Assembly: GCA_010027105.1 (NCBI GenBank) | Contig: RGVT01000009.1 | Coordinates: 1 to 21,536 of the forward strand | DNA from: Planctomycetia bacterium | GTDB taxonomy: Bacteria; Planctomycetota; Planctomycetia; Pirellulales; UBA1268 | Length of the DNA stretch: 21,536 nt | Direction: 5' to 3' | In this document: piece by piece, positions 1 to 6,852 of the stretch | How the letters are laid out: the number at the start of each line of letters is the position of its first letter | Position numbering within the stretch: the stretch's first letter is position 1 | Notes under the pieces: generated by a model | Told to the model about the DNA's origin: nothing | The model's database searches: none | Seen by the model: the letters and a program-made list of their open reading frames with translations, nothing else | Position numbers and translations under genes: made by a program

Positions 1-2
1 TC

Positions 3-72
3 GTCCTCAACGACTCCCTTCGTCTGCGCGTGCCCACCGACCGACTCCGCCGAAAGTTCCTGGCGCCTACGA
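3..72 (+). repeat. Dispersed repeat, R module, copy A
   Basis: About 70 bp that match 5328-5397 at 65 of 70 positions by eye, and match the reverse complement of 18681-18750 well over the first 53 bases. The copy runs into the left edge, so any outer palindromes or the 36-bp L module seen in the other copies would lie outside the window. It is in the same orientation as the 5.3-kb copy. The rest of 1-258, downstream of the DUF971 stop on the minus strand, holds no gene I can support; the short open frames there lack homology and have shadow-like composition. Confidence 0.8.
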
Positions 73-258
73 GTAGAGGAGGCTGCGGGCTACCCGTGTC
101 CCTTGAGCCGGCGTTTGCGACCAGCGGAGCCATGGATGGCGCAGCGCCAGTCGCTCCGAGTGAGCCGGAGCCTGGAGGGCGAAGGCGAACGTCCGGCGAG
201 GGGGATCGGGTGGCCCGCAGCCGGCGCGTGCACATTGAGGAACAATCGCCCTGTCAGT

Positions 259-582
259 TCACCCGCCGAGTTCGCGCAGGTAGTCGAGCGTGTAGATGCC
301 GCTCGAGTGGCCGTCGGAGAATTCGATCGAGTAGGCGTATTGGCCCACCGGCTTCATACCGGTGATCGCGAGCGGGGTGATTTCCTCGGGGGCGAGCACG
401 GCCAGCGGATTCGGGCGGGCGGGCTGCGTCCGTTTTTCGCGGCAGGTGGCGCAGGGGCAGGCGTCGCGCAGAAGACGGGGCGGGTAGACGCTCGTCGTGC
501 CGTCGCTCCAGGCGATCTCGATCGCGCCGGGGGAGCGCGGGTCGTCGAGTCGGCGGAGCGCGCGGGGCAGGGGGGTGGTCAT
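259..582 (-). CDS. DUF971 family protein
   Basis: A 107-residue protein that matches the DUF971 domain, which also forms the N-terminal part of gamma-butyrobetaine hydroxylase-like proteins. Visible family features are an early strand ending in WSDGTTSVYP, a Cys cluster CPCATC (C42, C44, C47) that could bind zinc or an Fe-S cluster, and the C-terminal pattern YSIEFSDGHSSGIYTLDYL. The role of stand-alone DUF971 proteins is not firmly established; some are linked to Fe-S cluster biology, and no Mrp/ApbC partner is in view. The ATG start lies in an ATGA overlap with the stop of the upstream ligase gene, so the two are almost certainly translated from one message. A much longer frame continues upstream, but it only reads through the ligase gene out of frame. 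Confidence 0.85.
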   Translation of the reverse strand: MTTPLPRALRRLDDPRSPGAIEIAWSDGTTSVYPPRLLRDACPCATCREKRTQPARPNPLAVLAPEEITPLAITGMKPVGQYAYSIEFSDGHSSGIYTLDYLRELGG

Positions 583-1853
583 GCGACGGGGTGCCCCGCG
601 GAGGTGCGCCGGTCGACGACGCGGCGGCCCTTCCCCTCGAACCGCGGCAGCGTGCCGATCGGCACGGCGGCCACGTCGACCCGCAGGCCGAGCCGCACCT
701 GCAGCTCGCGGGCCACGCGGTCGGGGGCGGCGAGGTGGTCTTCCACCTCCAGGCGGATGGCGTCGAGGCTGGAGACGGTTTCGACCGTGAGGCGGTATTC
801 GACGATCTCGGGAAAGCTGCGCACGATGTCGTCGATCGACCCGGGGAAGATGTTGACGCCGCGCACCACGAGCATGTCGTCGGTGCGGCCGAGGATGCCG
901 CCGTCGAGCCGCACCCACGGGCAGGCGGCGCCGGCGTCGGGCCACAGCGGCCGCACGAGGTCGCCCGTGCGGTAGCGGATCACGGGGGCGCCCGCGCGGC
1001 CGAGCGTCGTGAGCACGAGCTCGGAGAGCTCGCCGGGCTCCGCGGCCCGCCCCGTCTCGACGGCGAGGAACTCGGCGTGGAAGCAGGGTTCGATCACGTC
1101 GACGCCGGTGCCTGCGAGCGTGCCGGCGCCCCACGGCCCGACCTCGGTCGCGCCGGCGTGGTCGAGCACGTCGGCCCCCCAGGCCTCGGCGATCCGCGCC
1201 CGCACCGCGGGGATCGAGCCCCCCGGCTCACCGGCCACGATCACCAGCCGCAGCGGCAGCCGGGCGGTGTCGATCTTGCGGTCGCGGGCCACCTCGGCGA
1301 GGTGCAGGGCGTAGCTCGGCGTGGCCACGAGCACCGTGGCGCCCAGGCCGCGGGCCAGTTCGAGCCGGGCGAGGCTCGGCATGCCGCCGGTGGGCACGGC
1401 CATGGCGCCCCGGTCGAGCACGGCGTCGAACGCGCTCCAGAATCCCGCGTAGGGGCCGAACGACGAGGCCACGAGCACGCGGTCGCCGGCCCGCACGCCG
1501 CCGCGGTCGAGCACCTCGCGCCAGCATTCCATCCACCACGCCCAGTCGGCGGCTGTGTCGAACACCGGCAGCGGCCGGCCGTGCGTGCCGCTCGTCTGGT
1601 GAAACCGCACGTAGCGGTCGGCCGGCCAGGTGAGGTTGGCGGGGATGCCGGAGCGGGCGCCGGCGACCAGCTCCTCCTTGTAGGTGAACGGCCAGGCCTC
1701 GAGTTCGGCGAGCGATTCGGGCGGCTGCCTCACCCGGGCGAGCTTCTCGGCATAAAACCTGTTCGCCGGCAGGATCGTGCCGAGCAGGGCCCGGAGCCGC
1801 TCGAGCTTGAGACGGTCGAGGTCGGCGCGGGAGGGCGGGGCGGCGGTCGGCAT
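579..1853 (-). CDS. PaaK-like phenylacetate-CoA ligase family (AMP-binding) protein
   Basis: A 424-residue adenylate-forming enzyme of the PaaK family, close to the usual 430-440 residues. These enzymes activate a carboxylate with ATP and transfer the acyl group to CoA. Visible motifs in order: the ATP-binding loop TSGTHGRP (87-94), GATEVG (234-239), YRTGDL (294-299), GRTDDM followed by RGVNIFP (322-337, the hinge into the small C-terminal domain), and a C-terminal EGKGRRVVD around the expected catalytic lysine K408. It lies 9 bp downstream of the PEGA lipoprotein gene and overlaps the DUF971 gene by 4 bp. No phenylacetate catabolism genes (paaABCDE, paaZ) are present, so the substrate cannot be set from context; other aryl or acyl acids are equally possible. 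Confidence 0.9.
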   Translation of the reverse strand: MPTAAPPSRADLDRLKLERLRALLGTILPANRFYAEKLARVRQPPESLAELEAWPFTYKEELVAGARSGIPANLTWPADRYVRFHQTSGTHGRPLPVFDTAADWAWWMECWREVLDRGGVRAGDRVLVASSFGPYAGFWSAFDAVLDRGAMAVPTGGMPSLARLELARGLGATVLVATPSYALHLAEVARDRKIDTARLPLRLVIVAGEPGGSIPAVRARIAEAWGADVLDHAGATEVGPWGAGTLAGTGVDVIEPCFHAEFLAVETGRAAEPGELSELVLTTLGRAGAPVIRYRTGDLVRPLWPDAGAACPWVRLDGGILGRTDDMLVVRGVNIFPGSIDDIVRSFPEIVEYRLTVETVSSLDAIRLEVEDHLAAPDRVARELQVRLGLRVDVAAVPIGTLPRFEGKGRRVVDRRTSAGHPVA

Positions 1854-1862
1854 GACCGGCGA

Positions 1863-2447
1863 TTATGGCACGCCCAGGCTCGGGATTCCCTGCGCCGGAG
1901 CATTCTGCGGGGGCGCCTGGAACGCGGGCGCGGGCGGCCCGGGGGGAAACACCGGCCCGCCGGCCGGCGGCGGCGCGGGGATCGGCTGCGGCACCACCAC
2001 CTGCGGCGCGACGGCCGCGGGGGGCGGCGCGGGCAGGCTGCCCGCCGAGGCGCGGGCCTGCTCGGCGCGGGCCACGACCGCCTCCGGTGGCGTCGCCGTC
2101 TGCGGCGTCATCGCGAGGTCGACCACCCGCTCGTCGCGGATCTCGGCGGGCCAGAGGTTTTCGGTGACGAAGTCGAGGGGGAACACCTGGTACCACGGGA
2201 TCGGGAACGGCTGCCGCACGGTGAGCGTCTCGAATCCGTCCTTCACCAGCCGGATCTTCCGCGTGCCGTAGTAGATGAAGTCGGTCGACACGGGCGTCGT
2301 GCCGACCTGGTAGTCGTCGACGTAGACGAGCGCGCCGGGCGGGCTGCTGCGGATCGTCATCCGCCGCTGCACGCAGCCCGTGGCTGCGAGCGCGACGACG
2401 AGCGCGACGCCGCACGAATGCGTGTAATGGGCGGCCGGCAGGATCAT
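1863..2447 (-). CDS. PEGA-domain lipoprotein
   Basis: A 194-residue protein with a short signal sequence ending in LAATGC; C25 is a plausible lipidated cysteine, so it probably sits in the envelope facing the periplasm. Residues 30-80 form a PEGA domain (starting MTIRSSPPGALVYVDD, then VGTTP and a GTRKIRLVKDGFET stretch), a small beta-fold often found in surface proteins. The C-terminal third (about 137-194) is a proline/alanine-rich, probably disordered tail. The ATG was chosen because it puts the lipobox at the right distance; no clear Shine-Dalgarno precedes it. It is the first gene of a minus-strand cluster with the PaaK-like ligase (9-bp gap) and DUF971. The long upstream open frame on this strand overlaps the PP2C gene and is a shadow. 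Function unknown. Confidence 0.8.
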   Translation of the reverse strand: MILPAAHYTHSCGVALVVALAATGCVQRRMTIRSSPPGALVYVDDYQVGTTPVSTDFIYYGTRKIRLVKDGFETLTVRQPFPIPWYQVFPLDFVTENLWPAEIRDERVVDLAMTPQTATPPEAVVARAEQARASAGSLPAPPPAAVAPQVVVPQPIPAPPPAGGPVFPPGPPAPAFQAPPQNAPAQGIPSLGVP

Positions 2448-2600
2448 GCCCGGGACGGTACGCGGACCGCTCCGGTGCCGCCAGTGCAGCCTCGGGCGGC
2501 CGGGTTCCGCGGTTTTCCCGGCCGGACGCGTATCGCCCGGGTTCCGTGCCCTCGCTAGAATCCGCGAAACCTTCACATCGATTCCCGGGGCGCGCACAGC

Positions 2601-3947
2601 GTGGGCAAAGGCACGAGCCTGATCTACTCCGACCGCTCCGACGTGGGCCGCCGCCGGGCGAGCAACCAGGATTCGCGGGCGGTCCTGCCCCCGGCGAGCC
2701 CCCAGCAATACCGCACGCGGGGCTGGCTGTTTCTCGTGGCCGACGGGATGGGGGCCCACGCCGCGGGGGAGATGGCCAGCGGCATCGCCGCCGAGCGGGT
2801 GCCGCTGGTCTACGAGAAGTCGGCCCAGCAGTCGCCCCCGCTGGCGCTGCGGCGCAGCATCGAGCAGGCCAACGCCGAGATCAACGCCAAGGGGGAGAGC
2901 GCGGCGGAGTTTCACGGCATGGGCACCACCTGCACGACGCTCGTGCTCCTGCCGCGCGGCGCGCTCGTCGGGCACGTGGGCGACAGCCGCGCCTACCGGG
3001 TGCGTGGCGGCAGGATCGAGCAGCTCTCGCGGGACCACTCGCTCGTGTGGGAGCTCGAGCTGGCCGGCGGCATGTCGCGCGAGCAGGCCGCCGGCGCCGC
3101 GCCCAAGAACATCATCACGCGGTCGATGGGGCCGCATCCGGACGTCGTCGTCGATCTCGAGGGACCGTTCCCGATCGAGGAGGGGGACACGTTCGTGCTC
3201 TGCAGCGACGGGCTCTCCGGCCAGGTGGCCGACGACGAGATCGGCCTCTTCGCCGCGGAGCTCGAGCCGCCGGAGGCGACGGCCGCGCTCGTGGGGCTCA
3301 CGCTCCTGCGCGGCGCCCCCGACAACGTCACGGTGATCGCGGCCCGGGCCGGGGCGGAGGAGGTGTCGACGGCGTCGGCCGGCGACCAGCCGTGGCAGCT
3401 CACGGAGGAGCCCGCCGGGCCGGCCGGCCGCGCGGCGGTGCCCTGGCAGTGGCTGGGAATCGCCGCCGTGAGCCTGTTCGCGGCGCTGCTGCTCTTCCCG
3501 AAGAGCGATCTGATGCAGTGGCTCAGGTCCGTCATCAACGCCGACGTCGCCGAGGCGGTCGGCTGGCTGGGCTGCGGCGCCGCCGTGCTCGTCGCGATCG
3601 CCGCCACGCTCATGGCCCTGCTCGGGCTGCTCGCCCCCGCCGGTGGCGAGGGGCGGGTGTTGCCGCCGGGAAGGCAGATCGGCAAGGGACCGTATCGCTC
3701 GGGCGACTGCGCGCCGTCGGAGCCGCTCCTGGAGCGGCTCGCGGCGAGCGTCGAAGCGGCCGCGGCGGGGCTCGGCGACGCCGACCGGGAGCGGACCACG
3801 GCGATCCTCGGCCGCGTCCGCAGGCACGTGGCGGAGCACGCCTTCCACGAGGCGGTGGTGGCGCTCGCGGAGGCGCTGGCGATCTACACCCGCGCCGTCG
3901 AGCAGGCCCGCGGCGACACGGTGCGGAGCGCCGCCTCAGAGTCATGA
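2601..3947 (+). CDS. PP2C-type serine/threonine phosphatase with C-terminal membrane anchor
   Basis: A 448-residue protein. Residues 10-250 are a PP2C/Stp1-type Mn/Mg-dependent phosphatase: SDVGRRRASNQD (D24), VADGMG (D48), GDSRAYR (128-133), TRSMG (173-177), LCSDGL (200-205) and PDNVTVI (240-246), so the metal-binding acidic residues are in place. It should remove phosphate from Ser/Thr-phosphorylated proteins in the cytoplasm; the partner kinase is not in the window. Unlike simple Stp1 proteins it continues into two hydrophobic segments (about 282-300 and 320-344) and a soluble helical tail (about 370-440), tethering it to the membrane. The GTG start is the first in the frame; a TAGAAT at 2556-2561 could be a -10 box but lacks a good -35. 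The stop overlaps the next start (ATGA), coupling it to the permease gene. Confidence 0.92.
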   Translation: MGKGTSLIYSDRSDVGRRRASNQDSRAVLPPASPQQYRTRGWLFLVADGMGAHAAGEMASGIAAERVPLVYEKSAQQSPPLALRRSIEQANAEINAKGESAAEFHGMGTTCTTLVLLPRGALVGHVGDSRAYRVRGGRIEQLSRDHSLVWELELAGGMSREQAAGAAPKNIITRSMGPHPDVVVDLEGPFPIEEGDTFVLCSDGLSGQVADDEIGLFAAELEPPEATAALVGLTLLRGAPDNVTVIAARAGAEEVSTASAGDQPWQLTEEPAGPAGRAAVPWQWLGIAAVSLFAALLLFPKSDLMQWLRSVINADVAEAVGWLGCGAAVLVAIAATLMALLGLLAPAGGEGRVLPPGRQIGKGPYRSGDCAPSEPLLERLAASVEAAAAGLGDADRERTTAILGRVRRHVAEHAFHEAVVALAEALAIYTRAVEQARGDTVRSAASES

Positions 3948-5128
3948 AGATCCTCTCCCGGTACGTGCTGAGCGAGCTCTTGCAGGTGTTTCTCGTCGCC
4001 CTCGGTGCGCTCACGCTGTTCATGCTCGTGGTCGGCCTCGTCAAGGAGGCGCAGCAGCAGGGCCTGGGCATGCTCCAGATCGCGAGGCTCGTGCCCTACG
4101 TGCTGCCGGAGGCGATGCGGTTCGCCGTGCCCGGCACGATGCTCTTCGCCGTGGCGAGCGTGTTCGGGAGAATGTCGGCGGGCAACGAGATCACCGCCCT
4201 CAAGGCGGCGGGAATCACGCCGCTGGCCGCGATCTGGCCGGCCCTCGGCCTGGCCGTCGTCGTGAGCTTCGTGTCCGTATGGCTCAACGACGTCGCCGTG
4301 TCGTGGGGCCGCGACGGCGTGCGCCGGGTGATCGTCGGCAGCGTCGAGGAGATCATCTACGGCCGGCTCCGGCAGCAGCGGTCGTACAGCACGGCCAAGA
4401 TGTCGATCAACGTCAAGGGCGTCGAGGGGCGGAAGCTGGTGCGGCCAACGCTTTCCTTCCAGCCGAGCGGCGAGACGGCGCCGGTCACCGTGTCGGCCGC
4501 CGAGGCCGAGATGCGGGCCGACCCCAAGACGGGCACGCTCACGATCACCTGTCGCAACGGCACCCTCCACGTGGGCGACGTGAAGGCGGTGTTTCCCGAC
4601 ACGATCGAACGGGTCGTGCCCCTGGAGGCCGTGAGCCGCAAGGAGACCGCCTCCTCGAGCCCGTCCGACATCCCGCTGGCCGCGTTCCCCAAGGCCCGCG
4701 TCGACCAGGTGACCCTGCTCGGGCAGATCCGCCAGCTCGCCGCCGCCAAGGTGGCGATCGGGATGTTCACCGGCCACCTCGAGCAGACGACGCCGGCCGC
4801 GGTCGAGGCGGAGCGGCAGCAGACGAAGCAGGCCACCGCCCGCCTCAACCGCATCATCATGGAGCCGTGGCGGCGCTGGGCCAACGGCTTCAGCTGCCTG
4901 TGCTTCGTGCTCGTGGGCGCGCCGATGGCGATCCGGATGCGCAACGCCGACTTTCTCACGAGCTTCTTCCTCTGCTTCCTGCCGATCCTCGTCGTCTACT
5001 ATCCCGTGTTCATGCTCGGGATCTCGCGGGTGAAGGCGGGCGTGCTGCCGCCGCCGGCGGTGTGGATGGGGAACGTGCTCGTCGTGCTCTGGGGCCTGTG
5101 GCTCCTGCGCCGCGTCGTCCGCACGTAG
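3944..5128 (+). CDS. LptF/LptG family permease
   Basis: A 394-residue membrane protein of the LptF/LptG (YjgP/YjgQ) family, the permease half of the ABC exporter that extracts LPS from the inner membrane and pushes it to the LptA/C bridge. The layout fits: three N-terminal transmembrane segments (about 12-33, 60-77, 94-115), a large periplasmic domain (about 120-305) and three C-terminal segments (about 313-332, 337-360, 372-389). The N-terminal ILSRYVLSELL and the FGRMSAGNEITALKAAG coupling helix between segments 2 and 3 are typical. Whether it is LptF or LptG cannot be told from sequence alone; neither a second permease nor LptB is nearby. It overlaps the PP2C gene by 4 bp, and the 5129 palindrome begins directly after its stop. 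Confidence 0.9.
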   Translation: MKILSRYVLSELLQVFLVALGALTLFMLVVGLVKEAQQQGLGMLQIARLVPYVLPEAMRFAVPGTMLFAVASVFGRMSAGNEITALKAAGITPLAAIWPALGLAVVVSFVSVWLNDVAVSWGRDGVRRVIVGSVEEIIYGRLRQQRSYSTAKMSINVKGVEGRKLVRPTLSFQPSGETAPVTVSAAEAEMRADPKTGTLTITCRNGTLHVGDVKAVFPDTIERVVPLEAVSRKETASSSPSDIPLAAFPKARVDQVTLLGQIRQLAAAKVAIGMFTGHLEQTTPAAVEAERQQTKQATARLNRIIMEPWRRWANGFSCLCFVLVGAPMAIRMRNADFLTSFFLCFLPILVVYYPVFMLGISRVKAGVLPPPAVWMGNVLVVLWGLWLLRRVVRT

Positions 5129-5226
5129 GACAGGCTTCAGCCTGTCATGCCCCATGTGGGAAAAGCTTCAGCCTGTCGACAGGCTTCAGCCTGTCATGCC
5201 CCATGTGGGAAAAGCTTCAGCCTGTC
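5129..5226 (+). repeat. 49-bp tandem duplication carrying REP-like palindromes
   Basis: Two identical 49-bp units (5129-5177 and 5178-5226). Each opens with GACAGGCTTCAGCCTGTC, an inverted repeat with 8-bp arms and a 2-nt centre (5129-5146 and 5178-5195), and ends with a second copy of the right arm (5165-5177 and 5214-5226). The array starts at the base after the permease stop codon, so transcripts would fold here; it may help terminate or stabilise that message. The same palindrome (complementary strand) recurs at 18964-18981 and 18997-19014. Confidence 0.9.
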
Positions 5227-5240
5227 ATGCCCCTGATTTC

Positions 5241-5397
5241 TACCCGCATTCGGAGCCGGCGGTAGGCATGCTCGACTACGGTCGTGTTGAGAGTACTGAA
5301 CTCGTGGGTTTTGATCAGGTGCCGATGGTCCTCAACGACTCCCTGCGTCTGCGCGTGCCCACCGACCGTCTCCGCCGAAACTGCCTTGCGCCTACGA
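5241..5397 (+). repeat. Composite dispersed repeat, copy B (L and R modules)
   Basis: The L module (5241-5276, centred on CATTCGGAGCCGGCGGT) matches the reverse complement of 18848-18883 at 34 of 36 positions. The R module (5328-5397) matches copy A at 65 of 70 positions and copy C in inverted orientation. The 51 bp between the modules are unrelated to the middle of copy C. With the preceding palindromes it makes one composite unit. No intact gene spans it. Region 5129-5489 (361 bp) has no gene beyond this; the remaining 92 bp should hold the promoter of the next gene, but I see no convincing -35/-10 pair. Confidence 0.8.
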
Positions 5398-5489
5398 CAG
5401 GGGAGCCCGAAGCCGCGGTGGGCAGGCGGCGCGGCTGCGTGGTACGCTCTGCGGCCGTCAGGCTGGGAGACCCGGGAGGCAGAGGGCGT

Positions 5490-6770
5490 ATGAGTCGTCT
5501 TTTCGTGCTGGGCGTCACGGTGATCATGGTGATCATGGTGATCATGGTGCTCGCTGGTGCCGTGGTGCGGGGCGAGGACGCGGTGCTCGTGAACATCACC
5601 GGGCCGCTGGCGGCGAAGGTCGGCGAGCGGGTGTCGTTCGAGGTCGAGATCGTCAACCGCTCGGGGCGGCCGCTGTCGGGGCTGCGGGTGGTCGACTACT
5701 TCGACAAGGGCTTCCATCACGAGGCCTCGGCGAGCCCCATCGAGCAGAAGGGGACGATCGATCTCGCGGCCGGCACCACCCGGCGGCTGACACTCGACTT
5801 CCTGCTCGACGAGCCGGGCCGGCAGTGCCACCGGGTGGAGATCCTCGATCAGGCCCACACCTACATGGGCGGTGCCACCGAGTGCGTGCAGGTGGCGGGG
5901 GCCGTGCCGCCGCCGGCCCCCGCGGCTGCGATCGTCCCCGCGCCTGCGGTCGTGCCCGCGCCGATCACCACGCCCGCGCCGCCGCCGGCCGTGGCGGCGC
6001 CGGCGGCCGTCGCCGCGCTCGAGCTGGACCTCGCCGGCCCGGCCGAGGCGCTCTCGGGAGCCGTGGCCGAGTGCATCGCCACGGTCCGCAACGCCGGGCC
6101 CGTCGCCTCCGCGCCGACGTCGCTCGAGATCACCTGGGACGGATCGTTCGCGGCGCTCGAGGCGTCGGACGGCTACAAGCTCGGCACGGGGCAGGTGTCG
6201 TGGACGCTGCCGGCGATCGACCCCGGGGGGCAGGTGCGGAGACAGGTCAACCTCCGCGCCCAGGCCTCCGCCACGAGCTACCGCGAATCGCCGCCGGCGC
6301 GGGCCTGCGTGCGGGGCGTGCTCGCCGGCCTGCCCGGGGGCGCGATGGTCGCCGACGAGACGTGCACGATGGTCCGGTCGACGACGCCGCGGCCGCGCAC
6401 GCCGCGCGAGGCGGGCCTGCGGCTCACGCTCGCCGACCTCGACGATCCGGTGCAGGTGGGCGGGGCCACGACGCTCGTGGGCACGATCACGAACAACGGC
6501 ACGGCGCCCTCCGGGCGGCTCGACCTCGTGATCGTGCTGCCCGACCAGGCTCGGCTCGTGGGCGACCCCAGCCCCTCGCGGGTGCGGGTCGACGGTTCCA
6601 ACGTCGGCTTCGACGCCGTCGCCAGCCTGCCTCCGGGTGGCCACGCGACCTTCGAGGTCTCCTACCGGGTGCCCTCCCCCGGCACGGCGCGGGCCACGGC
6701 GATCGTCACCGGCGCGGAACTCGACGGGTCGCTCGAATCGACCTGCACGACGGCCTTCTCGCCCCCCTGA
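5490..6770 (+). CDS. Secreted DUF11/CARDB-like beta-sandwich protein
   Basis: A 426-residue protein with an N-terminal hydrophobic signal or anchor (about 4-26). Three immunoglobulin-like segments of the DUF11/CARDB kind follow: about 31-135, 175-295 and 305-420. Each carries the typical VGERVSFEVEIVNRSGRPLSGL or VGGATTLVGTITNNGTAP sort of opening. A Pro/Ala/Val linker (about 136-175) separates the first two. Cysteines occur as spaced pairs (C113/C132, C273/C292), which suits disulphides outside the cytoplasm. Such proteins are envelope or surface components; no specific function is assigned. The ATG at 5490 follows GGGAGG (5474-5479) and AGAGGG (5481-5486); the longer frame upstream runs through the repeat cluster and is not a credible N-terminus. 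The signal core is built of a VIM tripeptide repeated three times. Confidence 0.75.
   Translation: MSRLFVLGVTVIMVIMVIMVLAGAVVRGEDAVLVNITGPLAAKVGERVSFEVEIVNRSGRPLSGLRVVDYFDKGFHHEASASPIEQKGTIDLAAGTTRRLTLDFLLDEPGRQCHRVEILDQAHTYMGGATECVQVAGAVPPPAPAAAIVPAPAVVPAPITTPAPPPAVAAPAAVAALELDLAGPAEALSGAVAECIATVRNAGPVASAPTSLEITWDGSFAALEASDGYKLGTGQVSWTLPAIDPGGQVRRQVNLRAQASATSYRESPPARACVRGVLAGLPGGAMVADETCTMVRSTTPRPRTPREAGLRLTLADLDDPVQVGGATTLVGTITNNGTAPSGRLDLVIVLPDQARLVGDPSPSRVRVDGSNVGFDAVASLPPGGHATFEVSYRVPSPGTARATAIVTGAELDGSLESTCTTAFSPP
5520..5546 (+). repeat. 9-bp microsatellite inside a signal peptide
   Basis: Three exact copies of GTGATCATG, in register with the codons, encode VIM-VIM-VIM (residues 11-19) in the hydrophobic core of the secreted protein. 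Gain or loss of units keeps the frame and changes the core length by three residues. Confidence 0.9.
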
Positions 6771-6852
6771 CGACCCGCACGACCGGCGCAGGCCGCCGCG
6801 GCGGGCCTTCCAGCGGCCGCCCTCCCTGCCGATGACACATCGGGGGGCGGCG

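Noticed and set aside
591..2558. A 655-codon open frame on the plus strand opposite the ligase and lipoprotein genes
   Set aside because: It is antisense to two genes with clear domains, is rich in Arg, Gly, His and Pro as expected of a high-GC shadow frame, and has no recognisable motif.
5129..5226. A CRISPR array
   Set aside because: The 49-bp units are directly joined with no unique spacers; the same holds for the 40-bp and 22-bp arrays, and no cas genes are present.
3643..5265. A 540-codon plus-strand frame overlapping PP2C and the permease and running into the repeats
   Set aside because: The permease frame has six membrane helices and family motifs; this one is an Arg/Gly-rich offset frame that ends in repeat DNA.
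5154..5489. An in-frame N-terminal extension of the DUF11-like protein through the repeat cluster
   Set aside because: It translates repeat DNA and would bury the signal peptide; ATG 5490 has a ribosome site directly before it.
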